Shown here in pieces: positions 9,058 through 17,438 of a DNA stretch of 64,000 nucleotides; the first letter of the stretch is position 1; every line of letters starts with the position of its first letter. The notes beneath the pieces are model-generated. The model did not search any database. It saw only the letters and a list, made by a program, of their open reading frames with translations, and had not been told where the DNA came from. Position numbers and translations under genes: made by a program. The stretch lies in contig NZ_NPFW01000022.1 in the NCBI RefSeq assembly GCF_002259405.1, forward strand, positions 62,001-126,000, in the 5' to 3' direction. This DNA is from Rhodococcus sp. 14-2483-1-2. GTDB lineage: Bacteria > Actinomycetota > Actinomycetes > Mycobacteriales > Mycobacteriaceae.

Positions 9058-10338
9058 ATGACCGGCATGACCAACGCGGTGCGCCCGGCGTCGTTCACCG
9101 CCGGGACCCTCACTCTCCTGGGTGCGCTCTACTTCGCACAGGGACTGCCGTTCGGATTCTTCACCCAGGCCCTTCCGGTGGTACTGCGGGAGTCGGGGTT
9201 CTCCTTGGTGAAGATCAGCGCGACCGGTGTGCTGTTCCTGCCGTGGGCGCTCAAGTTTCTCTGGGCGCCGTATGTCGATCGGTACGGATCCCGGCGGCGG
9301 TGGCTGCTGTCGCTGCAGTGCTCGGCCGCGGCGGTGGCACTGGCGTTGTCGTTCCTCGATCTGTCCTCGACATTGCGCTGGCTGTTCGTCGGCATCTTCG
9401 TCATGAATGCTCTCTCGGCGACGCAGGACATCGCGACCGACGGCATCGCAGTGCGTACGCTCACGGTGGCGCAGCGCGGGTTGGGCAACGGTCTGCAGGT
9501 CGGTGCTTACCGCATCGGGATGGTGTGCAGTGGCGGACTACTGTTGTGGCTGTTCACCTTCGCCGGATGGCGGGTGCTGTTCGTTGCGATGGCACTGCTG
9601 ATCGTGCTGACGACGATCCCCGTGTGGTGGATGCGCAGACAACTCGACGCGGCCGACGGGGACTCCGATCCACACGCCGAGCGTCCGACGCCGGGGCGGC
9701 TCGCCGGCGCGTGGTGGTCGCGGCTTCGCAGACCCGGAATGGTGGCATTCATTCTGCTGATCATCGGGTTCAAGTTCGGCAACTCGATGGGATCGGCACT
9801 CGTGGGTCCGTTTCTGTCGGACAGCGGACTGTCGCTGCCCCAGATTGCGCTGGTCGAGGGCGGACTGTCGTCGGTGGCTGCGGTCGGGGGAGCAGCCCTC
9901 GGGGCATGGTTGGCGTTTCGGCACGGACGCCGTCGGGCGCTGCTGGTGGGCGGAGTGAGCCAAACGCTGAGCCTCGCGCTGTATGTCGTTGCGTCCCTGG
10001 GCGTCGGCGGCTTTCCTCTTCTCGTCACCGCCAACATCACCGAACACGTGCTCGGTGGTGCGGCCACCGTTGCGGTGTTCGCGCTGATGATGGACGCGTC
10101 CGAGAAGCGTTTCGCAGGAAGCGATTACACACTGATGGCGTGCGCGATCGTCTTCGCGCAGGGAGTGGCCGGAATTGCCGCCGGTGTGGTCGGAGACCTG
10201 TTCGGATACACTGCGATGTTCGGTTCAGCACTCGTCCTGTCCGGTCTTGGCTGCGCGTTGTTGCTGGTGGCACTCGACCGGGGCTGGGGGCCCGAAGGTC
10301 TCCGGCAGGTGATCCCGCCGAAGAACGTCGTCGTGTAG
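9058..10338 (+). CDS. MFS transporter, AmpG-like
   Basis: A 426-residue major facilitator protein with about twelve membrane helices and a short loop (HAERPTPGRLAGAWW) in the middle. The N-terminus, LYFAQGLPFGFFTQALPVVLRE, and LPWALKFLWAPYVDRYG are typical of the AmpG/PAT branch (muropeptide or acetyl-CoA-type carriers). ATQDIATDGIAVRTL is another shared motif. In Gram-negatives AmpG imports cell-wall muropeptides; in actinobacteria the substrate is unknown. It follows the GyrI-like gene almost directly, which suggests co-expression. A second ATG three codons in is possible. Confidence 0.85.
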   Translation: MTGMTNAVRPASFTAGTLTLLGALYFAQGLPFGFFTQALPVVLRESGFSLVKISATGVLFLPWALKFLWAPYVDRYGSRRRWLLSLQCSAAAVALALSFLDLSSTLRWLFVGIFVMNALSATQDIATDGIAVRTLTVAQRGLGNGLQVGAYRIGMVCSGGLLLWLFTFAGWRVLFVAMALLIVLTTIPVWWMRRQLDAADGDSDPHAERPTPGRLAGAWWSRLRRPGMVAFILLIIGFKFGNSMGSALVGPFLSDSGLSLPQIALVEGGLSSVAAVGGAALGAWLAFRHGRRRALLVGGVSQTLSLALYVVASLGVGGFPLLVTANITEHVLGGAATVAVFALMMDASEKRFAGSDYTLMACAIVFAQGVAGIAAGVVGDLFGYTAMFGSALVLSGLGCALLLVALDRGWGPEGLRQVIPPKNVVV

Positions 10339-10344
10339 AGGCGG

Positions 10345-10764
10345 TCAGCTCCCAGTGCTCGAGCCTGCGATGTTGACCATCCACTGCACACCGAACTTGT
10401 CGGTCAACATACCGAACGCGTCACCCCACGGAGCCTTCTCCAGGCCCATCGTGAACTGCGCGTCGACGGCCAACTTGTTCCAGTAGCCAGTCAGTTCGTC
10501 CTCCTCGTCGCCGCTGAGCGAGACGCTCATGGTGTTGCCGGGGGTGTGCTCCATCGACGACGGCGTGTCGGCTCCCATCAGAGTGAAGCCGTTCGGGGTG
10601 GTCAGCTGGCCGTGCATGATCTTGTCCTGATCGGCGGGATCCTCGCTGGCATTGGCCTCGCCGAGCGTGGTGACGGTGAGCTCGCCACCGAAGACCGACC
10701 GATAGAACTCCATCGCCTCGCGGGCATTGTCTCGGAACGACAGGTATGGATTGAGAATGGACAT
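10345..10764 (-). CDS. VOC-family protein, PhnB-like
   Basis: A 139-residue protein of the vicinal-oxygen-chelate fold (glyoxalase/bleomycin resistance superfamily), PhnB branch: it begins ILNPYLSFRDNAREAMEFYRSVFGG and ends DKFGVQWMVNI. Such proteins bind a metal and a small substrate; many PhnB-like members have no known reaction. The frame is open 24 codons further upstream, but AAGGAG about 8 bases before ATG 10764 marks the start. It is convergent with the MFS gene, separated by only 6 bases, with no obvious terminator. Confidence 0.88.
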   Translation of the reverse strand: MSILNPYLSFRDNAREAMEFYRSVFGGELTVTTLGEANASEDPADQDKIMHGQLTTPNGFTLMGADTPSSMEHTPGNTMSVSLSGDEEDELTGYWNKLAVDAQFTMGLEKAPWGDAFGMLTDKFGVQWMVNIAGSSTGS

Positions 10765-10865
10765 GATCGAAGTCTCCTTCTTCGCTGAACGAGCGGGCTG
10801 AACTACGTCGACGTCATCCGTCGAAACAGTAGACACGCACTGCGAGAGAAAGTCACCGCGGACGA

Positions 10866-11162
10866 TCAGATGGAGGCGTCGGTGTCGGCCAGGATGGTGC
10901 GCAGTGCAGCCACATGACGTCGATACGCCGATCTACCGTCCTTGGTCAACGACAACCACAGTCGACGCGAGTCCGTGCGTGATCGCTGCTGCTCGATGTA
11001 TCCCGCATCGACCAGAGCGGCGACCTGTTTGCTGAGCGCGGACGCGCTCAACCCGCTGTGTTCCTTGACGATCGAGAGTTCGAGAGTGGTCGCCGCAACC
11101 AGTAGAGCGCAGATCCGTAGCCGATGTGCCGGATGAATGATCGGGTCGAGGTCGTCAGTCAT
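10866..11162 (-). CDS. Winged-helix transcriptional regulator (MarR-like)
   Basis: A 98-residue single-domain DNA-binding protein. IHPAHRLRICALLVA, then SGLSASALSKQVAALVDAGYI (helix-turn-helix) and RLWLSLTKDGRSAYRRH (wing) place it among the short MarR/ArsR-like winged-helix regulators found beside small membrane proteins. Its ATG overlaps the stop of the preceding membrane-protein gene as ATGA, so the two are translationally coupled. The palindrome in front of that gene is a likely autoregulatory site. The ligand is unknown. Confidence 0.85.
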   Translation of the reverse strand: MTDDLDPIIHPAHRLRICALLVAATTLELSIVKEHSGLSASALSKQVAALVDAGYIEQQRSRTDSRRLWLSLTKDGRSAYRRHVAALRTILADTDASI

Positions 11163-11578
11163 CGGCGTGTGCTGCGGTAGTGCAGGACCGATCCGGTCGA
11201 GAAGATCGCCGCGGTCGCGGCCGCGAGCAGAACCACCGGCCAGGCAGGTCCGCTTGGATTGCCGACAGCCTGTGCCAGTGCGACGCAGAGCGCCGAGAGC
11301 GCCACGCAGGTGAGGAAGCCTCGGTTGGTGGGTAGGGCCCACGGCGTCCCCATTCGATATCCGGTGATGACGTTGACCGCGACGATCACCGCGGCAATGC
11401 CCAGGAACGCGGCCCGGCTGTCGAGCAGGGCGGTCAGTGCGAACAGTGCGAGCAGCGCGGCGTTGATCGGATACAGCCACACCGGCCACGGAGTGTCTCG
11501 TACCGCGCGCTGGACGCGGTCGATGTCGTCGAGAGCTGTTCGTGCTTCGGCAGGTGTGAGTCTTCCGATGCTTTCCAT
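11159..11578 (-). CDS. Small multi-pass membrane protein
   Basis: A 139-residue protein with a soluble N-terminus (LTPAEARTALDDIDRVQRAVRD) and four hydrophobic segments (about 34-52, 57-76, 86-104, 108-128). I do not recognise an enzymatic family. Genes of this shape often sit directly before a small winged-helix regulator in actinobacteria, as here. ATG 11578 is chosen because the conserved-looking N-terminus begins there and the palindrome lies just upstream; the open frame continues further without support. Confidence 0.75.
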   Translation of the reverse strand: MESIGRLTPAEARTALDDIDRVQRAVRDTPWPVWLYPINAALLALFALTALLDSRAAFLGIAAVIVAVNVITGYRMGTPWALPTNRGFLTCVALSALCVALAQAVGNPSGPAWPVVLLAAATAAIFSTGSVLHYRSTRR

Positions 11579-11580
11579 GA

Positions 11581-11605
11581 TGGAAACTGTATTGGATAGT
11601 TTCCA
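11581..11605. promoter_or_regulatory. Perfect 8-base palindrome at the start of the membrane protein/regulator operon
   Basis: TGGAAACT (11581-11588), 9-base spacer GTATTGGAT, then AGTTTCCA (11598-11605): perfect arms ending 2 bases before the membrane-protein ATG on the minus strand. Arm length and spacing suit a dimeric winged-helix repressor. It is the best candidate operator for the regulator encoded second in the operon. It also lies upstream of nothing else, since the next gene (11629-11919) reads towards it. Confidence 0.55.
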
Positions 11606-11628
11606 CCATGGCAACAATCCGGCGAGGG

Positions 11629-11919
11629 TCAGGTGTCGGCAGGCCGCGATACTTCCGATTCCCATCGGGCCCGTCGTTCGTCGTCGGACTGCTCCCACCA
11701 CGGTGTTCCTCGCTCGCCGAGGGCGACTTTGGTGGCCTGCACGCCAGCGCGAGATTCCGGAGCGCCCGACGTGCGTTTGACCTCCCTGCGCCACGCCATC
11801 AGAATCGACCGCAATTCGGCATTGCGATCCTCCGGGATGTCAGGATCCGTTGCGCGCCAACGCCGACCCTTGATGACGATGTAGTGACCGTCCTCGGTGC
11901 GTTCCGGTTCTTCGGCCAT
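11629..11919 (-). CDS. Conserved hypothetical small protein
   Basis: A 96-residue basic, soluble protein with no signal or membrane segment. The start GHYIVIKGRRWRATDP and the middle VALGERGTPWWEQSDDERR are features I associate with a conserved actinobacterial family that databases often mislabel as a Tol biopolymer transporter. I see nothing to support a transport role. It sits 20 bases before the oxidoreductase stop and may be expressed with it. Function unknown. Confidence 0.7.
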   Translation of the reverse strand: MAEEPERTEDGHYIVIKGRRWRATDPDIPEDRNAELRSILMAWRREVKRTSGAPESRAGVQATKVALGERGTPWWEQSDDERRARWESEVSRPADT

Positions 11920-11938
11920 GGGTCCACACTGCCATGTG

Positions 11939-13090
11939 TCAGCTGCTCAGATACTGCGGCACTGCAATTCCGTCGAGTCCGAGCGCCACCGCGGCACGAG
12001 CGGCGACCGGTCCGACCAGATTGCCTGTCCCGTTGTAGCCGCCGAATGCGATCACGGTGTCGTCGACGAATGTGCACAGCGGGCGCCCATCCGCGGTGAA
12101 CCCGACGGATGCTGCCCATCGCGCACGAACCGAGACAGGTTCTCCTGCAAACGATGTCGCAACAGATTCGATGTAGTTCTGCACCTGAGCTGTCGGTTCA
12201 CCGGACGGTGTCCACTCGTCCTCGGCGAAGAGGTCACGACCGCCCCCGACGTACAGCCGTCCGGACGCATCCTGCTGCGCGTAGTCGTAGCCCCATCGTC
12301 CGTACACGGGGCACGGCAGTCGTCCCGGCGGGACGGGCGAGGTGGCGAGCATCTGCAGACGTGCGGTCCGAACCCGGCCGTCGAGCTGGGGGAGTACCTG
12401 TTCGAGGCGACCGTCGACGGCAACGAGAACCAGGCCGCACCGAACCACCCCACTCGGCGTCGTGACCGTTCCTGGCCCGATGGTGGTTGCGGGCGTGTGC
12501 TCGTACAGCCTGGCGCGGCCCGCGAGGATCGACGCCAGCCCGATTGCGCGACGTGCAGGATTCATCGCCGCGTCGTCCGGCAGGAAGATGCCGCGCCCCA
12601 ACTCGCCCGAATAGTGCTCGACGGCAATCTCGTTCTCGCGCAAGCACTGTGCCAGCGCGTCGCAATCCTCCGAATCGGCGTGCTCGATCGGCGCACCGGG
12701 AACTCCCGCGAGCCTGATGGATCCGGTGCGGCGGACGACCTCGGATCCGAGAAGACCTTCCAGAGAGTCGATCTCGGCCAGAGTCGCTCGATACAGATCC
12801 ACGGCGCACGGACCCCATGCTGCGAGCGCAGTGTGCAGAAAGGTCGCAGGACCGCCGAGCAGGAAGCCACCGTTCCGACCCGCGGCTCCGGCAGCGATCC
12901 GCCCTGCGTCGATTCCGACCACATCGAGACCACGGTCGACGAGGTCGGCGACAGCGGCCAGACCCGACCCTCCGAGGCCGACGACGCAGACGTCCGCGGT
13001 GCTCTCACGCTCCAGTGCGGGTAACCCCGACCAGCCGGACACGACCGGGTCGTCGTCCCACGCCGGGCGGGAGCTGTCACTGGCAATCAT
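11939..13090 (-). CDS. FAD-dependent oxidoreductase (DAO family)
   Basis: A 383-residue flavoprotein of the D-amino-acid oxidase/glycine oxidase fold. The dinucleotide-binding motif DVCVVGLGGSGLAAV starts near residue 32, followed by GRNGGFLLGG and a C-terminal FAD contact, AFGGYNGTGNLVGP. It should oxidise an amine or amino acid; the substrate is not evident. ATG 13090 is used because the longer frame adds only arginine-rich residues. The start is 82 bases from the divergent DHFR-like gene, so they share a promoter region. Confidence 0.85.
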   Translation of the reverse strand: MIASDSSRPAWDDDPVVSGWSGLPALERESTADVCVVGLGGSGLAAVADLVDRGLDVVGIDAGRIAAGAAGRNGGFLLGGPATFLHTALAAWGPCAVDLYRATLAEIDSLEGLLGSEVVRRTGSIRLAGVPGAPIEHADSEDCDALAQCLRENEIAVEHYSGELGRGIFLPDDAAMNPARRAIGLASILAGRARLYEHTPATTIGPGTVTTPSGVVRCGLVLVAVDGRLEQVLPQLDGRVRTARLQMLATSPVPPGRLPCPVYGRWGYDYAQQDASGRLYVGGGRDLFAEDEWTPSGEPTAQVQNYIESVATSFAGEPVSVRARWAASVGFTADGRPLCTFVDDTVIAFGGYNGTGNLVGPVAARAAVALGLDGIAVPQYLSS

Positions 13091-13171
13091 CGGTCGATGG
13101 TATCGGCGGATTCGGCGGGCGGATGGTTTACGATTCCGGCACCCGCATCCCAGCACCGGTAAGGACCGTCC

Positions 13172-13735
13172 ATGCGCACTGTGATCGTGACCGCGTTCGT
13201 TTCACTCGACGGTGTGATGGAAGGACCTGGCGGCGAGGTGGGCTATCGCAACTCCGGGTGGACGTTCCAGGGCATCGAATTCGACCCGGCAGCGTACGAG
13301 ATCAAGGGCCGTGAGCAGGAAGAAGCCACTGCGCTGCTGTTGGGCCGCACCTCGTACGAGGCATTTGCGCCGATCTGGCCCACCATGGACGATTTCGCCG
13401 GGTACAACGCGATGCCGAGGTACGTGGTGTCGTCGACGCTCGAACAGGACGACTCACGGTGGCCGGCAACCATTCTGCGCGGTGTCGACGACGTTGCCGA
13501 GCTCAGGAACTCCGACGGTGGGCCGATCTCCATACACGGCAGCGCCACCCTGGGAAGAAGTCTCGCCGACGCCGGGCTCGTCGATCGTTACCACCTGCTC
13601 GTCTTTCCGCTCCTGCTCGGGGCGGGAAAACGACTGTTCAGTGAGGCCGACAAGGACACCACGCATCTCGAACTGGTCGAACACGAGGTCTACGGCAACG
13701 GAATTCAGAAGCAGGTGTTCGACGTACGTCGATGA
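13172..13735 (+). CDS. Dihydrofolate reductase-like (RibD C-terminal) protein
   Basis: A 187-residue protein of the RibD_C/DHFR fold: MRTVIVTAFVSLDGVMEGPGGE at the start, LLLGRTSYEAFAPIWPTMDD, VSSTLE and GSATLGRSLADAGLVDRYHLLVFPLLLG. It should bind NADPH and reduce a small substrate; the stand-alone family is widespread in actinobacteria with no assigned reaction. Length is normal. The downstream gene is convergent, with a 16-base gap. Confidence 0.88.
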   Translation: MRTVIVTAFVSLDGVMEGPGGEVGYRNSGWTFQGIEFDPAAYEIKGREQEEATALLLGRTSYEAFAPIWPTMDDFAGYNAMPRYVVSSTLEQDDSRWPATILRGVDDVAELRNSDGGPISIHGSATLGRSLADAGLVDRYHLLVFPLLLGAGKRLFSEADKDTTHLELVEHEVYGNGIQKQVFDVRR

Positions 13736-13751
13736 GCCGGCGGGGCAGGCC

Positions 13752-14048
13752 TCAGACGTCGTCGCTTCGGATGGTGCGCCGCCGAACGGAGACGAGTTGC
13801 AGCTCGGGACGTGAGGCCGCCACGCGCTCGATGCGGTCGAGAACATCGGTGACGTGGTCGCGATCGCCTGCCACGACGGACGCGCCGATACCCGCTCGTC
13901 TGTGCAACTCGCGATGATCGGTCTCCGCGACCGACACCGCGAACTTGCGTTGCATTTCGGAGATCGCCGGCCGGATCACGGAGCGCTTCTCTTTGAGTGA
14001 GTGAACATCTCCGAGAAGGAAGTCGAATTCAATCCATCCAATCCACAT
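13752..14048 (-). CDS. DUF503 (YlxP-like) protein
   Basis: A 98-residue protein. WIGWIEFDFLLGDVHSLKEKRSVIRPAISEMQRKF is the DUF503 signature, followed by HRRAGIGASVVAGDRDHVTDVLDRIE. The family is usually found near infB/rbfA and has no firmly assigned activity, although a ribosome link has been proposed. Here it stands alone, divergent from the GntR regulator. Its ATG is about 105 bases from that gene's ATG. Confidence 0.85.
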   Translation of the reverse strand: MWIGWIEFDFLLGDVHSLKEKRSVIRPAISEMQRKFAVSVAETDHRELHRRAGIGASVVAGDRDHVTDVLDRIERVAASRPELQLVSVRRRTIRSDDV

Positions 14049-14153
14049 ATGCCGACCATTCTAACGCTGGGGGGATACCCGAGCGCTCTGGATTCGACTC
14101 GGCGATGTTTTCCGATGCGCACCATTCGCCGAACATGTTCGTACACTGGCGTC

Positions 14154-14828
14154 ATGGCTGCACCGGCGGAACACGGCTCCTTGCCGCCGAGCCTTGTCGA
14201 AATGGCGACTCGCCAGGTCCGATCCGAGGTTCTCAGCGGTGCGCTCGAGCCCGGATCCCGAGTGGTCGAGGAAACCCTGTGCGCGCGCCTCGGGATCAGC
14301 CGAGCACCGGTACGTGAGGCGCTGCGCCTGTTGGCTCAGCAGGGTCTGGTCGAGCATCTCCCACGTCGCGGGTTCCGAGTGACGGTGTGGTCGGCAGAGG
14401 ACATTCTCGAACTCTTCGAGCTGCGTCAGGTTCTCGAACGACATGCGCTCGAACGTGCGCTCCCGCTCGCGTCGTCTCGCGGCGATGCGTTCGCTCCGGT
14501 ACGAACGGCGCTCGACGAGATGCGTGACGCGGATGCGCGGGGCGACACCCTCGAGAAGGACGACGCCCACCGACGTTTCCACGAAGCCATCGTGGCGTTG
14601 GCTGGCAGTCGGCAACTCGATGTTGCGTACGCACCGATCCTGCTGAAGTTGCAGCTACCGATGGCCCGCAATCTCAGGGAAGAAGCCCGAGTCGCCAATC
14701 CGGTCGACGGGATCCGGCGTCACGAGTGGTTGCTCGACGCCATCGAATCGAACGACGTGTCGGTGGCGCTCGCCGCGTTGAAGCAGCATGGCGAGCTGAC
14801 CTACCTCCATCTCGAGAGTATTTCCTAA
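14154..14828 (+). CDS. GntR-family regulator (FCD/FadR subfamily)
   Basis: A 224-residue DNA-binding protein. Residues about 8-70 are the winged helix (RVVEETLCARLGISRAPVREALRLL), and the rest is an all-helical FCD ligand domain (FELRQVLERHALERALP, DDAHRRFHEAIVALAG, RRHEWLLDAI). It probably controls the adjacent allophanate hydrolase operon, 57 bases downstream on the same strand. TACACT seven bases before the ATG looks like a -10 element of a leaderless transcript, and no ribosome site is seen. The frame is open further upstream without support. The ligand may be a pathway intermediate such as biuret or allophanate (inference). Confidence 0.88.
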   Translation: MAAPAEHGSLPPSLVEMATRQVRSEVLSGALEPGSRVVEETLCARLGISRAPVREALRLLAQQGLVEHLPRRGFRVTVWSAEDILELFELRQVLERHALERALPLASSRGDAFAPVRTALDEMRDADARGDTLEKDDAHRRFHEAIVALAGSRQLDVAYAPILLKLQLPMARNLREEARVANPVDGIRRHEWLLDAIESNDVSVALAALKQHGELTYLHLESIS

Positions 14829-14868
14829 CAGACTCGAAACACGGCAACAACCTGCAGTAACAGAAAAC

Positions 14869-14876
14869 TGTCGACA
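14869..14876. promoter_or_regulatory. TGTCGACA palindrome before the allophanate hydrolase gene
   Basis: A perfect 8-base palindrome, TGTCGACA, lies 9 bases before the ATG of the hydrolase, in the 57-base gap after the GntR gene. FCD-type GntR proteins often bind short TNGTCNACNA-like palindromes, so this could be the operator. GACAAT, overlapping it, could be the -10 of a leaderless transcript, as no ribosome site precedes the ATG. Confidence 0.35.
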
Positions 14877-14885
14877 ATCGACGGT

Positions 14886-16718
14886 ATGAATTCAGACCCT
14901 GGACCGGCGCTCGGCCCGACCGTTACCGAGATGCTCGCGGCGTACCGAACCGGCGCGTCGACTCCCACTGCAACAGTGGAGGCGTTCTCGACCGCCGTGG
15001 CTGCACGCGGCGACGACGGTACGTGGATCACCGTTGTGGGCCGTGCGGAATTGCTCGCGGCCGCCGCGGCTCTCGAAGCGCGACCCGACGCGGTGTCGCT
15101 ACCCCTGTACGGAATTCCCTTCGGAGTCAAGGACAGCATCGACGTGGCCGGATACCCGACCACCCTCGCCTGTCCCGACTACGCCTACACACCGGATTCG
15201 ACAGCGCCTGCCGTCCAGGCGCTTGTGAACGCGGGAGCCATCTTCGTCGGCAAGACCAGCCTCGACCAGTTCGCGACCGGACTGAACGGAACCCGAACGC
15301 CGCACCCGATTCCGCGGAGCGTCTACGGCAGCGACATGATCTCGGGTGGCTCCAGTTCCGGTTCGGCACTGGCAGTTGCCCTCGGGCAGGTGCCGTTCTG
15401 TGTGGCCACCGACACCGCAGGATCGGGTCGAGTGCCTGCCGCGCTCAACGGCATCGTCGGATACAAGCCGTCACGCGGCCTGATCAGCACCGTCGGACTC
15501 GTCCCCGCGTGCAAGTCACTGGACTGCATCACCCTGATGGCGACCACGATCGAGGATCTCGACCTCGTGTTCGACGTCATGTGCACCGAGGATCCGGGTG
15601 ACGGTTGGTCACGTCCGCGCGGAGGGCGGTACGACGGGCGAGAGATCACCGTCGGACTACCGGACCTGCAGCAGCTGGACTTCTTCGGCGACGCAGCCAT
15701 GTTCGATGCGCATTCGGTCGCGCGCCGGTCGCTTCCGGAGCGTGGATTACCGACCACAGCAGTCGATCTCACTCCGTTTCTCGATGCCGGATCGCTGTTG
15801 TACCAGGGGCCGTGGGTCGCCGAGCGGCTGGTCGAGTTCGACGAATTCCTCAGCGAACGACCCGATTCCATCGTTCCGGTCGTACGCGAGATATTCCTGG
15901 GAGGGCGCCGGTACAGCGCCGTCGATGCCTTCCGTGCACTGCAGACGCTGCAAGACCTCCGCGCCCGGGTCGCGCAGCTCTGGACGTCGATGGACGTGAT
16001 GATCGTGCCGACCATCGGCACCACCTTCACCGTGCCGGAGGTGCTGGCAGACCCCATCGCGTGCAATACGAAGCTCGGTCACTACACCCACTTCGGGAAC
16101 CTTCTCGACCTGACGGCCGTAGCGGTTCCCGTAGGGCTCACCGAGGACGGTCGACCGGTCAGTCTCATGGTGATCGGGCCCGCGCTGTCCGACGATACGA
16201 TTCTCGCGGTTGCGGCCCGGTTGCTCGGGGAAGGGCGCGCCGACTCACCGCCTCCCGCGGCCGAAGGGTCGACAGTCGAGACCATCGACATCGTCGTTGC
16301 CGGGCACCACCTGTCGGGGGAGCGGGCCAACCCGCAGCTGCTCGAGCTGGGTGGCTCCCTGGTCGAAGCCACGTCCACCGCGGCGACGTACACCCTGCTT
16401 CGGATCGGAACCGCCGATCCGACACCCGGACTGCTGCGAGTTCCATTCGGCGGCAGCGCAATCGACGTGGAGAGGTGGCGTCTGCCCGCCACTTCTCTTG
16501 CGGTACTCGCGGGCAGAATGCCGGCGGTACTCGCTCTGGGACGGGTACTGCTGGCCGACGGTTCCGACGTTCTCGGCTACGTCTGCGACGCCACTGTGCA
16601 GACCGGCGCGGACAGGCACACCGTCGACGACATCAGCGAGTTCGGTGGCTGGCGGGCATATTCCCGGGCGATCAGTTCTGCTCACGAAAATTCCATTGCA
16701 GCACAGGAGATCTCATGA
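14886..16718 (+). CDS. atzF: Allophanate hydrolase
   Basis: A 610-residue amidase-signature enzyme with the extra C-terminal domain typical of AtzF-type allophanate hydrolase, which converts allophanate to ammonia and CO2. The Ser-Ser-Lys triad can be placed: K82 in FGVKDSIDVAG, S156 in ISGGSSSGSALA and S180 in DTAGSGRVPAA. Residues 1 to about 440 are the amidase; from about 460 (ETIDIVVAGHHLSGERAN, LLRVPFGGSAIDVE) comes the AtzF C-terminal domain. No biotin carboxylase partner is nearby, so allophanate probably comes from biuret rather than urea carboxylation. Its stop overlaps the next start as ATGA, showing one operon with the cysteine hydrolase. Confidence 0.92.
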   Translation: MNSDPGPALGPTVTEMLAAYRTGASTPTATVEAFSTAVAARGDDGTWITVVGRAELLAAAAALEARPDAVSLPLYGIPFGVKDSIDVAGYPTTLACPDYAYTPDSTAPAVQALVNAGAIFVGKTSLDQFATGLNGTRTPHPIPRSVYGSDMISGGSSSGSALAVALGQVPFCVATDTAGSGRVPAALNGIVGYKPSRGLISTVGLVPACKSLDCITLMATTIEDLDLVFDVMCTEDPGDGWSRPRGGRYDGREITVGLPDLQQLDFFGDAAMFDAHSVARRSLPERGLPTTAVDLTPFLDAGSLLYQGPWVAERLVEFDEFLSERPDSIVPVVREIFLGGRRYSAVDAFRALQTLQDLRARVAQLWTSMDVMIVPTIGTTFTVPEVLADPIACNTKLGHYTHFGNLLDLTAVAVPVGLTEDGRPVSLMVIGPALSDDTILAVAARLLGEGRADSPPPAAEGSTVETIDIVVAGHHLSGERANPQLLELGGSLVEATSTAATYTLLRIGTADPTPGLLRVPFGGSAIDVERWRLPATSLAVLAGRMPAVLALGRVLLADGSDVLGYVCDATVQTGADRHTVDDISEFGGWRAYSRAISSAHENSIAAQEIS

Positions 16719-17428
16719 CCTCAGCACCCACACCGGTAACGTCGATACCGTCGGCGTCACCATCCGAGTTCACCATCGATGCCGCAACGACGGCACTGAT
16801 CGTCATCGACATGCAGAGGGACTTTCTGCTGCCCGGGGGGTTCGGTGAGAGCCTCGGCAACGATGTCGGTCTGCTCCGGACCGTGATCGAACCACTCGCA
16901 GGTCTCATCGCTGTCTCAAGAGAAGCCGGGATACCGGTGATCCACACCAGGGAGGGGCACCTCCCGGACCTGTCGGACTGCCCGCCTGCGAAGTTGCGCC
17001 GCGGGACGCCCTCGCAGCGCATCGGTGATCGAGGAGCGTTCGGCCGCATCCTCGTTCGCGGTGAGTACGGTCACGACATCGTCGACGAGCTGGCACCGCT
17101 CGAGGGCGAGACTGTCATCGACAAGCCCGGCAAAGGGGCGTTCTACGCCACCGAGCTCTCCGAGGTTCTCACGAGCGCCGGGATCACGACTCTGCTCGTC
17201 ACCGGTGTGACCACCGAGGTGTGCGTGCACACCACGGTTCGGGAGGCCAACGATCGAGGATACGAGTGCCTCGTGGTGACGGACTGTGTCGGTTCGTACT
17301 TTCCTGAGTTCCAGCGAGTGGGCCTCGAGATGATTTCGGCTCAAGGCGGGATTTTCGGTTGGACCGCGTCGTCGGAGGACGTCGTGGCCGCGTTGGTTGC
17401 GTTCGTCCCCTCCACTGCGAGTCGATAG
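16715..17428 (+). CDS. Isochorismatase-fold cysteine hydrolase, probable biuret amidohydrolase
   Basis: A 237-residue cysteine hydrolase. The catalytic triad is visible: D32 in VIDMQRDF, K137 in DKPGKGAF and C170 in TTEVCVHTT. The segment HTREGHLPDLSDCPPAK is shared by biuretase and ureidoacrylate hydrolase (RutB). Because it is translationally coupled to an allophanate hydrolase, biuret to allophanate plus ammonia is the most economical reaction; the specific assignment is inference. ATG 16715 follows CAGGAGA. The permease starts 10 bases after its stop. The open frame upstream of this start only shadows the allophanate hydrolase. Confidence 0.82.
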   Translation: MTSAPTPVTSIPSASPSEFTIDAATTALIVIDMQRDFLLPGGFGESLGNDVGLLRTVIEPLAGLIAVSREAGIPVIHTREGHLPDLSDCPPAKLRRGTPSQRIGDRGAFGRILVRGEYGHDIVDELAPLEGETVIDKPGKGAFYATELSEVLTSAGITTLLVTGVTTEVCVHTTVREANDRGYECLVVTDCVGSYFPEFQRVGLEMISAQGGIFGWTASSEDVVAALVAFVPSTASR

Positions 17429-17438
17429 GACCGAGAAC

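Noticed and set aside
11629-11919. Tol-type biopolymer transporter
   Set aside because: The 96-residue protein is soluble and basic without any membrane segment; the name appears to be a carried-over mislabel.
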